Of a DNA stretch of 64,000 bases, positions 23,393 to 34,599 are shown in pieces. Below the pieces are notes generated by a model. The model searched no databases, had not been told where the DNA came from, and saw nothing but the letters and a program-made list of their open reading frames with translations. Origin of the DNA: Lunularia cruciata (lineage: Eukaryota; Streptophyta; Marchantiopsida; Lunulariales; Lunulariaceae). Where the stretch lies: positions 49,814,593-49,878,592 of the forward strand of contig OX419759.1 in the NCBI GenBank assembly GCA_948567375.1, read 5' to 3'. Numbering within the stretch: the stretch's first letter is position 1; each line of letters opens with the position of its first letter. The position numbers were made by a program, and so were the translations under genes.

Positions 23393-24677
23393 GATGCCGC
23401 CCATCTTGTTGCCATGCAATGGTGCTCAAAGGCATGGATTCTCTTAAATGATGGTTGGGTGTGCCAATTGGCAACATGGCGTGTTGTATGTTGCCATCAA
23501 TTGACACTCATAATTCTCTATTTTTCTCCTCAAATTTGGATTAAGTCTCTTCAAATTCAAATCAAGTGAGTGCAGTTTATAGATATATATATATACTATC
23601 ATGTGGAAGCCTATATAAACCCCTCCTCCCTTGCAGATATGTTTCACATTTTTGGAATTGCACATTTTGCAAATTTTTTGGGGAAGAAATTATTTGCACA
23701 TCAAATTAGTGGCTTTTGAAGGAGAAGAGTGTTTTTTGAAGGAGTTTAGCAATTTATAGTTTTCAAGGGGTGTACACATTTGAACTAAGCAGTTTCTGGG
23801 CAGAACAAGGAGGTTCAAGAGTGGCAGGGTTTGAGATTGATTTTTATTTTGAGACTTTGGGACTAGAAATTGAGCATATTTTGAAACTGAGCAAAAGGAG
23901 AAGAGAGGGTCAAGGAGCTATTTCAAGAGTAGAAGTAGTTTTTGAACAAAGTGAGAGGTGATAGGAGGGCAAGGAGCAAAGAGCCAAACAATTTTGAGGA
24001 TCAAATTCACTCATTTGAGTTTCAATCATTCTGCATGGCAAAAATCTGGGGTTACGAGAGGATTGTCAATGGTGAGGACATGAGGAGTACGCAAGAAGGA
24101 GATTGGCTAATCTGATTTCACACTATTCAACACTAAACCCAACTTAATCAAATGGTGTTTTATCAACAAGCATCAAATTTGAACCACTATAGCTGGAATC
24201 AAGGAGGTTGATCTTGATGTAATCAGCCTCAAAATCAGCCTTGGCTTGCATTACCCATGTCCAAAGGTGTTTCTCTTTCTTTCCTCATTTATTTTCTCTA
24301 TTTTTTCTCTAGTTTTCATAAGTTTCTTTCTAAAAGTGCCATGATACCACTGGCCTATGCCCAATGATGCGGTGGTATTGGTAGGTGCCTACTTGCATCA
24401 TTAGGTGTTGCATCGTGCTCCATGTCACCCTGCCCAGCACTTGGCACCATAGCACCTATCTGCCAACACCGACACACATTACTTGTGCCAATGTCCCTTG
24501 ATTTTCTTGTCCTAAAGCAGCAATGAGTGGCATCTAGCTCCTTTTCCCTATACGGGGGTGTTTCCAAGTGGTGACCAACATCTTTGTGGATTCAAAATGA
24601 GATTTAAGTTTCTTTGGTTTGTGGTTTTTGCACGTTCATCCATGTATTGAGTTTGTGAGTTCTTGGGATAAGAATTC
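23393..24677. other. No recognisable gene
   Basis: AT-rich DNA rich in TGCC/GGCA motifs (also at 22440-22690 and 29760-30060), with a short TA run near 23583-23597. Frames such as 23770-23961 carry no known motif. Confidence 0.5.
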
Positions 24678-25268
24678 ATGCACATGTTTGGTCAAGGGAG
24701 GCACTTTCAACTGACTATGGATGTTGTTAGAGATGCACTTGCAATGCTAATGAGGAGGACACCAAGGAGGAAGAATTTTCTTTACACAACTATTTCAGAT
24801 TGGTTTCCCCAAAGAAATAGGGTTGCAAAGAGGTATTTGGCAAGGCAATGTGTGTATCTTGCTTTTAGGGCTATTCTCTAGTTGATGGGTGCACTTGTGG
24901 CACCAACTATTTGGCCCAAGATTGTACATGGGCATCTGGTTCTCAACACCAAGACAAAGTTGAGGAAATTTGATGTGGAGGATTATGATTGGGAGGAGTT
25001 GGCATTTTGAACTATCATTGCAGAGGTGGGGAGTTTGCAAAGCCAATTGAGGAGACCTAAGGGGCACATCTCTAGAGTCACCTTCCTTGGGCAGATACTC
25101 ACTCACCTCTTTGTGGAGAGAGGTTTCATTCTTGAGGAGGAAGTGATGTACTTGAGTGATAGAGAGGAGGAGATTGTATGCAATGAAGAAGATGATAATG
25201 ATCATGAGGATGCGGAGAATGAGGATAGGGATGAAGGTGTTGATGATGAGGAGGATGAGAGAGGATAA
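24678..25268 (+). pseudogene. Unrecognised protein with an acidic C-terminus, two in-frame stops
   Basis: One frame runs for 196 codons interrupted only by TAG at 24879-24881 and TGA at about 25008. The N-terminal part is basic (LMRRTPRRKNFLYTTISDWF). The middle reads APTIWPKIVHGHLVLNTKTK and RVTFLGQILTHLFVERGF. The last ~35 residues are almost all Glu, Asp and Asn (EEEIVCNEEDDNDHEDAENE). I do not recognise the family. It lies inside the Harbinger, upstream of a repeat-coding stretch in the same orientation, so it may be part of a captured host gene. The start is the first ATG, with no splice evidence. Confidence 0.4.
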
Positions 25269-25709
25269 TGAGTGATTGCTTAGATTTGAGATTAGGCATA
25301 TATTTGTATGTTTTCATTGTTTGAAAACATACAAAGTTCTATTGTATATACCATTACTAGATTTAATAATGAGTTAATTTAACATGCCTTAATTAATAAA
25401 CTTGTCTATTTACTTGATTCAAAAGTGAGGTTTACTTCATGGATGACTAAATGTACCACTTGTGAATAGGTGTTTAATAGATTTGTGTTGAGACACACGC
25501 CTTACAAGAAGTGAGGTTATTGAGTGATGGTTATAGGAGGAGAGTTTCTTCTCCATCTTTATCCTTTGAGATAGCTCCTTCTGCCTCTTCTTCATTGTTT
25601 CTCCTTTCTCCATCTGTAGAGGGAGCACCCTACCTCCACACACTTCAGATTACCTTCACCCTCTTCTTGTTTTATTGACATCATGTGTGTTTTAGATGAT
25701 TGTGTTTGA

Positions 25710-25991
25710 GTGGCTGAGGAGGGAGAGAGACTTCTAGTTGAGCACGTGACTAGATTGGAGAGTGAAGAGGAGCAAGAGAGATTAGTGCTTGAGCGCAAGA
25801 GTAGATTGGAGAGTGTAGAGGAGCAAGAGAGATTAATGCTTGAGTGCAAGAGTAGATTGGAGAGTGTAAAGGAGCAAGAGAGATTAATGCTTGAGTGCAA
25901 GAGTAGATTGGAGAGTGTAGAGGAGCAAGAGAGATTAGTGCTTGAGCATGAGAGTAGTTGGAGAGCTTTGAGGAGCAAGGTAGATTGTTAG
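25710..25991 (+). CDS. Hypothetical coiled-coil frame with 17-residue repeats
   Basis: A 93-codon frame in which a 51-bp unit, encoding RLESVEEQERLMLECKS with small changes, is repeated from 25751, 25802, 25853 and 25904, with a fifth altered unit at 25955. The Leu/Glu/Arg pattern suggests a long helix or coiled coil. The period is an exact multiple of three and most differences are substitutions, so the frame was probably read at some time. Whether it is still a gene, an exon of a captured gene, or simply an expanding minisatellite cannot be settled here. Confidence 0.35.
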   Translation: MAEEGERLLVEHVTRLESEEEQERLVLERKSRLESVEEQERLMLECKSRLESVKEQERLMLECKSRLESVEEQERLVLEHESSWRALRSKVDC

Positions 25992-26072
25992 TATAGCAAG
26001 AGAGATTAGTGCTTGAGCATGAAAGTAGTTGGAGAGCTTTGAGGAGCAAGGTAGATTGTTAGTGTAGCAAGA
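25751..26072. repeat. 51-bp tandem repeat followed by a 71-bp duplication
   Basis: Units start at 25751, 25802, 25853, 25904 and 25955 (period 51). Then a block with TAGTTGGAGAGCTTTGAGG at 25955 recurs at 26026 (period 71), carrying the out-of-frame stretch AGATTGTTAGT with it. Confidence 0.9.
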
Positions 26073-26757
26073 GAGACTCCTTTGCAAGTGAGAGGATACT
26101 CTTGATACAAAGGCTGAGAGGCATCTAACCTTTATTGCTTATGAGATGGAGAGAGAGTGGAGATTAGCTGACTTGGACTTGGATATCCTAGGTACAAGTG
26201 ACTTGGACTTGGATATCCTTGGTACTGCCATGGCTGAGGGTTATAAGATCCAATAACAAAATCAGGCACAAGAGTTAGCATTTGCTATGGATAGGTGCCA
26301 AAGTGCTCATGTTAAGGTAGAGGAAAGTGAGAGTAGTCTAACTCATGTGAGGGCTTTCATGGCTTATCTTGGACCAAGATTGCATACTATTGCTTGTCAT
26401 ACCCATACCTATAGTGAGATGCTGACCCAAACCAATGTCACCTATGTGTTACCCCGTAGTGTTTTGACTTGAGAGACCTAGACTTTTGCCTCCCATTCCT
26501 TACCTCACAATGTGCAGACTCAAGGGACTCAGACTGAGTTTAGAGAGAGGTTTTGTCTATCATGAGAGTATATTCCACATTCTCTTCCCATGCTTCTTAT
26601 AGAAGAAGAGTTTGGCATCATAATGGCTTCTGTGGTGCTATTAGTTTCCATTGTCGTAATTTTCTTTTCTCTCTTTGGGAACACATAGGGTGCCTAGCTG
26701 TGGAGACTACAAATCAGAGGCTAGAGGTAAACCAGTAATGACTTGACTGAACATGCA
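26073..26757 (+). other. Open stretch, unrecognised (possible continuation of the captured region)
   Basis: Contains a 61-codon frame (26287-26472: SESSLTHVRAFMAYLGPRLH and onward) that continues the same direction as the repeats, plus a 21-bp direct repeat of GTGACTTGGACTTGGATATCC near 26168-26220. No known domain. Confidence 0.35.
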
Positions 26758-28877
26758 TGTGACCTTATCACCGGAACCCTCTTTTCTCATAACTAATATT
26801 CTTGCTATCGGGAAAAGTAATACCTGGAAACCTAACCTGTCATCACAACACGCACTCCTGGTCTGCTGGTCATCATTTCCAGCATAACCAAGGAGAAAAA
26901 AATAGCACTCCTAGAAGGAAATAATCTAAGCACAATGCCCACACACCAATCCAAGTCAACTAGGTGTACAAACAGGCATACAAGCATAGAGAGGATCTAA
27001 TCACACAAATAAGGCAACAAATCTTTGTACTTTTTGTTGGGAAAGAGCTTCAGAGACTTCTTGCTTTTTCATCAAGCTCATTTCAACCAATACTCCAAGC
27101 CTCCTCCCATCTGTACTTCAAATCTCAACAAATTTCTACTCCATGTGTGGATTTTCTATGTCTTTTTGATGAGGAAAACTATGTGCAGCTCATATGAAAA
27201 TAACTATTTTTTTTAGCTTGGATTCATGTGATCTAGGATTAAATGGAAAGCCTGTGAGATAATGTTTCCAATGATATAAAATAAAATTCAATCAGATCAC
27301 TACAACTTGCCTGACAAGCTCTCAAAGTTGGCCAGGTTTTTTGCAACTTCACCCTAATTTTGAAATCCTCTTTTTAGGGTTTGCTCCTGGTTCTTGGCAA
27401 ATTTTCCCTAGATTTCTAATTCAGAAATACACTTGATCCTAAAAAACACTCTGGGAACCTAAAAATCTCAATCATAGTCACAAGATAGGAGAATTGATAT
27501 TCAATCAAGATGAAAGATAAAATTGCTCTACCGAGCTTATGACAATATTTTAAGCAAGATATTTTGCAGCAGATCTCACTCTTCACAGATCTAGAACCAA
27601 CCAAATTTTCCATAATAGCTTTTTGTTTTTTTTTTCTAAACTCCTGCAAATTTTGGTAGCCTAATCCAACTCCAGTCCCTAGATGTGGATCAATTCTTGG
27701 GCTAGGCTAACTTATGAGCTTGACAGACCCATATATACTTGATCCAAGACACTGATTTCTCTATTCAAATAATTCACATGAAACCTTTGCATAGATTTCC
27801 AAAACCTATCCACCAACAACTTTAAAAATTTTCATAAGGAAATTCAAACCAAAACTTGGGGAGTGACCAAAACTTGAAACCTGATCATTAGCTCTTCTCA
27901 AACACCTTACATCCCATAAGCTTCAACTTCAATCAATTTGATCTGATTTGAGATTGACCCAAAATTAGAATTTATTGTGCTCAGTACTGTAAGCACTTTG
28001 TCTACTCTCCAATTCCACAGACAAATAGTGAAAATGTCTCAAGAAGCTCCCTCAATTGACTACTTTGTGCTCCTGGGTATGAATTTAAACCCCCTTGACT
28101 CAATTGATCATATCCCTCTCATACTCAGCTCAAATTGTGTGATTTCTATATCCAAATTGTAGCCTGTCATCTCCTCTTTTCAGCCATGTCCTTCTTTCTC
28201 CTAGTGGCTTCTCTAAACGTCCCCAATGGTCAAAAAATTCTAGACTTCTCTCTTGGGACCCAAGCTCTTGCACATTTGTCCTTTAGTCTTTTTACTTTTT
28301 GATAAATGGACTCCACAACTCCACCATGAAGCTTATGAGCAAAAATTTAGGCATTCCCCAACCATAGAAGGACATATATTGTCAATTCACAGACATTTTC
28401 ATAAGTAAGCACCGGAAGGACAATAGGATCCGGGTTTCCCATCACTGACTCAACCAATACCACCTCGAAACGTACCACCAACCAATCTTGTAAGTTGTCA
28501 AGGTGTAATATCTGAAGCTTGATGAGAAAAGGATTTGGGACTGCAGATCAGGAGCATGGGACATCTCATGCTTGAATTCTTCCTCCGATGTTTTAACACT
28601 TGCTCTTTGCTACAACTCTCAATCCCAACGTCCTTCTCCCCTCAAGACTCTCCAAACTAAAACACACTCGTCTCTCCACTCGCCCTCATCTTTATTCATT
28701 AGAGCCCTCAATCATGATAAGATTGTAACCCACGTGGCCAATCACATACATGTAGATAGATGGCTCACATGGTAACATCTCATCCATAGGATTTAGCATA
28801 CAACCTACCCTACTAACGTGGAGATAAACAATGATAAGTCACTTTTTTACGGCCTATGCAAACCACAACACAACACC
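26758..28877. mobile_element. Possible solo-LTR-like insertion (2.1 kb)
   Basis: Begins TGTGACCTTATCACCGG and is flanked by ATGCA at 26753-26757 and 28878-28882, consistent with a 5-bp duplication. It has more CpG than its surroundings and no coding motif. The right end reads AACACC rather than CA, so the call is weak. The start recalls the solo LTR at 10365 (TGTGAC). Confidence 0.35.
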
Positions 28878-28989
28878 ATGCATAGGAGAGCTAGATGATT
28901 AGGCATAGTTGGTGCCCTCACACACAATTAAAGCCTATAGGGTGGGTAGCATATCTTGGTGTTAGCCATTTCATCTAGTTTTGTTTGCT

Positions 28990-29600
28990 ACACTTTGAGG
29001 TTATCTTGTGGATAGATCTTACTCTGGATGGAGTGCAATGGTTGCTATGGAGCATGTGGTAATGGTCAAACTCTTGGATGGAGTTCAGACTGGGTCCCGC
29101 CTCATGGCTTGTTTGTGTTCTATAGATGTCATGCAAGATTTTGAGTTCAAAGGACTTAGAGTTAGATCATATGAGCATCTCACTTCATTAGGTTTACCTC
29201 TTTGTGATCTTTTGATCTTGAATAGTTCTTCACTTTCTTACTATAAGAACCATCCACATGGTGCTTCCCACTTCGGTCCTTAGAGGATAGAGAGAGCATC
29301 TTACACTTGGTCATTTGACCCTTTGATGAGTGCTTTGGACAGATTTGTCTATGATGATAGGCCTATTGTTAGTTGGGCCGAAGAGGAGTGGACATCCAAT
29401 AGATTGAGTTCTTATAATAGGGACCCATATTTCCTTCTTGCTAGCGGTATCAAGCACCAAGACTTGGATTAGAGCAAGTGGCCCCTTTGGTGGTCATTGA
29501 GTCTATTTAGGATTTGACATCATGTATACCATCATAGATTTCAGGACATATTTGCATCACTTAGACACCATGTTGCATCTCCATCTCCTTCTCCTTAAGC
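28990..29600 (+). pseudogene. Unrecognised protein-like stretch
   Basis: A plus-strand frame (from about 29008 to 29281) reads VMQDFEFKGLRVRSYEHLTS and LGLPLCDLLILNSSSLSYYK. After one stop it continues with FDPLMSALDRFVYDDRPIVS and RLSSYNRDPYFLLASGIKHQ. Codon-like texture and length suggest a former protein, perhaps the downstream part of the region at 24678-26470 now split by the insert at 26758. No family recognised; the apparent start at 29008 is GTG, not ATG. Confidence 0.35.
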
Positions 29601-30690
29601 ATAGTGACATGTTTTAGTGGTTCCACATTTATATCCATCTTATGTACATTTATGCATATTTATACACATTTTTGTATAGCTCATTTTCTCAAAATTTTAT
29701 CACCAATTCTCAATTTCTCCTTGTCTATTTTCATTTGTTTTGTATCACTTGTGCATCAAATTGGGCATCATCTGGTGCTATGTACACCATTGACAAATGA
29801 CACATGTCATTGCACATTTCCCTTAACCAAATTGGCCAAGCTCAATAGACCTAGCAGCATTGTGCACCTACACATGCCATCAAGCATTGATCCTCTCATA
29901 TTTTTGCATCACTTAGCACCTATGTGTGCCATCAAGCATTGCCCAAAACCCAATTGGTGCCACTTCCCATTGGTGCAAACTTTGGGGTGCAACAATGGGC
30001 GGTACTAGGTGTTAATGGTTGGCATTAGGTGTCAATGTCAAGTGCCAACAAGTGGCAGCTTTTTCCATAATGATAATAAAGAGTCTTAATCAAGTTTCTT
30101 AACTCATCTTTATTATAAACATATAGGTTACATTGTGGTATCCTATTTGCTATCACTACAGTATGATGAATTTGGAGCAAGATCCGCATGCTAAACTTGA
30201 GTGAGCACTTTGAAATATTGGCTAATTTCCTCAAGAAATTTTCTTACCCATAGGAGACTCATTTTTTTTCATGAGTGTGCTTTGACAATTCTCCTTGAAT
30301 TTGCACTCAATTTCTTCTCAATTTCAAACTTTCATCTTCTTTGTCTCTAATCTAACATGCTTGGCTTCCATTTTCATCAATGTTTTCTCTCTTTTCCTCA
30401 TGTTGGTGGCTTTTAGTTCAGCTAGTCATAACCTCTCCTTGGATTCTATAGTATCTACCTTCAACATGATAATTTTTGCTAAATCATGAGACAAGGACAT
30501 ACTAGGTGACATTTATGATACCTTATTGCTGATTTTCTACTTTTTCTCCTCTTTGTATCATGTTCTCCTTCTTGGTCAAGGAAAGTTCACTCAAACCCAT
30601 CCCCTATAGAAGTTAAAAGAGGTGGTGTAACAAAAGTTGAGTCCTCTATTGGTGCAACAAATGTGACTCATCCTTGGGTGATAGGATTCC
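29601..30690. other. No recognisable gene
   Basis: TGCC-rich sequence with repeated phrases such as TGCCATCAAGCATTG (about 29876 and 29928) and CACTTAGCACC. Only short frames without motifs. Confidence 0.5.
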
Positions 30691-30699
30691 CTTGTCCAT

Positions 30700-31383
30700 G
30701 TAAACACTAAGTATACTTTCTACCCCTTTGGGTGTTTGGGACAAACTGGGGGCACAAGTCAGGGAGCACCACCTCTAGGGAGATGGGAATTGAGAGCACT
30801 CTTCTATACCTTCATGGACCTCCTCCATGCCAACCTTGCTAGAATTGGGATTTAAATCTCCCAAACTTACCATGGTAGGTGGACTAATGTTTTCTCTTTT
30901 CCCAAACATGGCTTCCATTCTAGCAAAATGTGTGTACATTCCATTCAATTTATCTTCTATAGTTCTCCACCCTTTCCACTATTCCTTTTATGTGAGACCT
31001 TCTCTCGTAGACTTTTTCTTAAGTTCCCAAATTTCTTTGTATTATTACATGTACCTTAAATGTTTCTTGTAAAGCTGATCACCTATCATAGAAGTAGAAA
31101 ATCCTTGCCCCTCCTTGATAAAAAATGTTGCCATGAAACTAAAAGCGGTCAATTTTTGGATGGGCCTTTTGTAATTCCCACCATGAATCTAAGCAAAATG
31201 CCTAGGGTCCTCCAAATAATCCAATATTTGGCCATAATAGTGCATCACCATGCAAAACCATTCATCTTTTCTTTTTTGGCCAGGCATGGAAGAAGCCATC
31301 CTTAATAGTTCTCCAAATTTCCCTAATGGTTGTTCAGGTTGAAAATCCAAAGGTGAGTCTATAGGTCTTGGATCTGCATCCAA
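30700..31383 (-). pseudogene. Minus-strand frame near the Harbinger right end; possible ORF1 (unconfirmed)
   Basis: Begins at 31383 with MDADPRPIDSPLDFQPEQPL, then KRKDEWFCMVMHYYGQILDY. After stops it continues with a YKEIWELKKK segment and ARMEAMFGKRENISPPTMVS. PIF/Harbinger elements usually carry a second gene for a Myb/trihelix-like DNA-binding protein. Position and the tryptophan-rich start would fit that, but I see no clear Myb repeat. It could equally be captured or older retroelement sequence. Broken by several stops. Confidence 0.3.
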
Positions 31384-31977
31384 AAGTGAGTCTCATGCAC
31401 TATAACAAGGTACTTGATCTCCAATTGCTATATTTTTGTTGCCCTTTTGGCGTGAAAGTCCTCTACCCCCCAATCAATTTCTTGGTTGCCATAGGGCAGC
31501 ATGGATCATTTTCCATAACTTGCTCTATCCTTTTCCACACTAACCTATAGAAATGAACCACCACACCAATGCAAAACTACAAAACTGCTATTTAGTTGAT
31601 TGATAGAAGGAGCATTTGCACTTTGGATGGTGAATTTTAGTTGAGAATTCAAATAGTTGAGAGCGGGCATTTTGGATCTACCAAGAAAATCATAAATCCC
31701 ACTCCAAGACCAACACACCCAACCACAAGACCGTCCTCTCAAGAGACCATGTCATCTCTTTTGACAATCATTTATTTCAACATGGCATTCCTAACCCTCC
31801 ATAACATAGTGCCTGATTTTTACAAATGAATGCAACTTGGACAAAATACCCAAAAACTGAATTTACAGAGCATTCATTTATTACCATCTCATCTCACTAA
31901 AAATTTCACTAAAAAAATAGTTACAAAATTTTCTATTTATCACACAAACATCCATCAAATCTATTTCTGAAATCCCC

Positions 31978-32300
31978 TTTTGTTTTTACATATAGTTGTT
32001 CTAAATGCAGATTCTTTTGTAGTCATCTTAACTATGGGAAAGAAAATCTTATTGTAGTCTATACCTTTGGTCTATTGAGAGCCCTTTTCCACAAGTTTTG
32101 CCTTGTATTGCATGTTTCTATCATGTTCTTTTTTGACTCTATACACCCATTTGTTCTACAATGTCTTCTTTCCTCTAGCAACTTGGTCAATGACTAAGTC
32201 TCATTCTTTTCTAAGGATGGTATATCTTCCTTCATTGCAAGTGGCCCATTGCAATGAGTCATCCTTTTGCATTGCCTATGAGTAGCACCCTGGTTCACTA
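31978..32300 (-). pseudogene. Copia reverse transcriptase, N-terminal half
   Basis: The minus strand reads, with stops, LQWATCNEGRYTILRKE, NKWVYRVKKEHDRNMQYKAK, then GIDYNKIFFPIVKMTTK. These match 'NKWVYRVK.E.DG...YKARLV.KGF.QK.GIDY.EIFSPVVKMT'. It stops at the Harbinger right end; the C-terminal half resumes at 20267. About thirty residues normally between the halves are not recognisable. Confidence 0.85.
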
Positions 32301-32411
32301 TTTTTTATCAAGAGTAAGTGATACATGGATGGAAAATACCTCTCTATTGGTTCCTACAATCTAGTGGATCTCCTCAAATCAAGTGTAGGTGTGATTGGAT
32401 TTCATATGATC

Positions 32412-33103
32412 TGTGAGCCGGCCTGTCTCTCACTTAGGATGAACCTCTGATGGCTATTATGGTAGCGCACCATGGACTAAGAAGGCAAGGAATCCCAACT
32501 CCATCATACTCCTCCAAGGCTAACACTCCAAGACTCAAGACATTGCTCACTAGAGAACTCAATGAGAGAGAGATAGTTGTAAATGAAAGGATGATGAGTA
32601 CCTCCTCACCCCTTGTTTATATACTTGTGAAATAGTTATATACCAAAGTTACTAATTATTGGAGTAACTCAAGTTACTAGGCTAAAAGTCAAGTAAAGTC
32701 AAAAAGTAGAAAGGAATATCCATTCACATGGGCATATTCTCCTAAGCATGTGATCTTATCTTGACCCAACCACTAAGTCAAGGATTCTTTCACATGGGCT
32801 ATCCTTGGACTATAGAAGAATCCAAAACAAAAAGGCTTGCGGGCCCAAGAGTTCTCAACTCCTTCCTTAAAGCCAAACACCTAGGAATAATACCAAGCCA
32901 ACACACTAGAATCCAAAATAGTGGTGCTCATCTTTTCCACTTCCTCTAAAGTAAGGTCCACTCTATCTTAGCTATGACTAACTTTAGCTAATCATGACTA
33001 ATGTAGAACCATCCTTTATCTCTATATAAATAATATCTCTCAAGTACTTGTAATACCAAGCTAAATATCACAATGCCACACACATACACAAATGGCTGTT
33101 ACA
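32412..33103 (-). repeat. Solo LTR, copy 3 of the three-copy family
   Basis: On the minus strand it starts TGTAACAGCCATTTGTG and ends GGCTCACA. It matches 22705-23392 closely, in inverted orientation. It lies between the Copia integrase and RT, so it inserted into that element. No perfect target duplication seen. Confidence 0.85.
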
Positions 33104-33990
33104 AATCTCTCTAGTTTTACCAAACTCCTATTTCCTAAAGCATCATTTTTTAAAATGCCTTCCAACACTACTCCCTCTCAATGTTCTACTTGTTCTTTTG
33201 TTACCTCAAAACTTGAGCAAATCTTATCTTTGTACATAACATTTGCATGGAAAATGATATCTCTACTTCTCAGCACTTTTCCATTATCTTCATTCCAAGG
33301 ATAACTTATATCACTTGATCTATATCTAATGAAGAAGAAATTCTTTGATTTTGAATTAAGCATGTCTCTATTACTACCTTGAATCCTTGTATATGAAGGT
33401 TCTCAAGTGTAAGAGATCCACCTTCTTTCTTGACTATTCTTCCTCAAAGATTTTGAATCCCAAAGGGACTAAGAATCCTCAATTTATTAAGTTTGTACCT
33501 ATCCAAAATGGTTTTTCCAACCTTGCTTGTAGTCTCATGCATCTAGCTCTCTCATTGAGAGTTCTATTCCAATGTTCAACCATTTTGTAGTGGTGTCTCA
33601 ATGATAGTATTGATCATTCTGATCCCATTCTCTACACAATACTCTCTAAACTCATTGCTACTATACTCTCTACCACTATCAGATTTCAAGCACTTGATGT
33701 CCAACCCTAAATGGTTTTCAACCTTAGATGTCCATAGCTTGAAAACATTGAACTCATCTAATTTATCTTTTAGAAAATAAACCCATACCATCTTGGTAAC
33801 ATCATCTATAGAGGTGATGAAGTAGCAAGATCCTCCAAGTGACTTAACTAAGGGTGAGCCATACACATCTATATGTATTAACTCTAGCTCTCTTGCTTTT
33901 GGTGCTCTTGTAGCCTTTGTGAAGGTAAATGGTGTTTTCTTTCCCAAAATACATGGTTCAAAAAAGCCAAGTTGAATAGTCTTCAACTTT
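33104..33990 (-). pseudogene. Copia integrase (catalytic core and C-terminal region)
   Basis: The 33986-33576 frame has KARELELIHIDVYGSPLVKS (first catalytic Asp), YFITSIDDVTKMVWVYFLKD, then LKSDSGREYSSNEFREYC (second Asp) and ETPLQNG. After a frameshift, NRTLNERARC and KPFW follow, and the 33363-33178 frame reads KVLRSRDIIFHANVMYKDK, the conserved Copia integrase tail. The expected C-terminal catalytic Glu lies at the frameshift. Not functional. Confidence 0.85.
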
Positions 33991-34010
33991 GGGATCTTGC
34001 CATTGACAAC

Positions 34011-34523
34011 TTATTGCTTCATACCCTTCTCACTCATGTGACAAAGTCTTTGCTGCCATAGGATCAAAGCACAAATTGCATTAGCAACTATCACCAAATG
34101 GTCTGATTTTCTTGTGACATAGATAGTTCCAACCTTTTGTCCTCGTGCCAAAATCAGATTTCCCCAAGTAACTTGCTTCCTTTCAAAGGATGTTTGATAT
34201 CCTTCCTCATCTAGTTGACCTATGGAAATTACATTCCTCTTCAAACTAGGTACATATCTAGCATCTATCAAAGTCCATAATGATCCTTGAGAGGTCTTTA
34301 AATTCAAATTGCCTTTTCCTTCAATAAATAGAGGTTTATCATCAATGAGGTGAAAGTTTCCAAGGTTTCTTGCAACAAAGTTATGTATCAACTCTTTACA
34401 TGAGGGAGGCGGGGGGGGGGGGGGGTAAGAGTGAAATGATGCATGAGAATCTATAACCCAAGATTTTATGAGACACTCTACAAAACAAACAACCACATCT
34501 TCTTGTTTTGTTGCTATGCTCAC
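34011..34523 (-). pseudogene. Copia protease and GAG-pre-integrase region
   Basis: The protease box reads WVIDSHASFHS where WVIDSGASFH is normal: the active-site Gly after Asp-Ser is His. A run of proline codons, from the G15 tract at 34411-34425, then breaks the fold. Downstream, LKTSQGSLWTLIDARYVPSL and NVISIGQLDEEGYQTSFE are typical. LILWQQRLCHMSEKGMK is the start of the integrase zinc domain; the usual H-x3-H is changed (WQQRLCH). Confidence 0.85.
34411..34425. repeat. G15 homopolymer
   Basis: Fifteen G residues preceded by GGGAGGC, inside the Copia protease. Length may be unreliable in the assembly. Confidence 0.9.
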
Positions 34524-34599
34524 TAAGTTCTCTACCTTCTTTGGTTCCTGAAGTGACCAAGATTATTGTAATTTCAACACACAATTTCTTTAAATACTT

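Larger units (their letters stand above)
20268..31977 (+). mobile_element. PIF/Harbinger DNA transposon (~11.7 kb) inserted in the Copia RT
   Basis: The ends are imperfect terminal inverted repeats: GGGAGTTTCAAAAATAG at the left, and GGGGATTTCAGAAATAG on the opposite strand at the right. Flanks are CTA and CTT, a plausible diverged 3-bp target duplication. It divides a single Copia RT, which proves insertion. Inside are a decayed Harbinger transposase (about 20908-22277), a solo LTR (22705-23392), several unrecognised open stretches (24678-26470, 28990-29600 plus; 31383-30700 minus) and possibly another LTR-like insert (26758-28877). At 11.7 kb it is long for the superfamily, which is explained only partly by nested insertions. 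Confidence 0.75.

Noticed and set aside
25592..26049. Minus-strand Ser/Leu-rich repeat proteins
   Set aside because: They are antisense shadows of the 51-bp repeat; the plus frame has the more protein-like composition.
25751..26072. CRISPR-like array
   Set aside because: The 51-bp units are contiguous with no unique spacers, and the DNA is plant nuclear; it is a tandem repeat.
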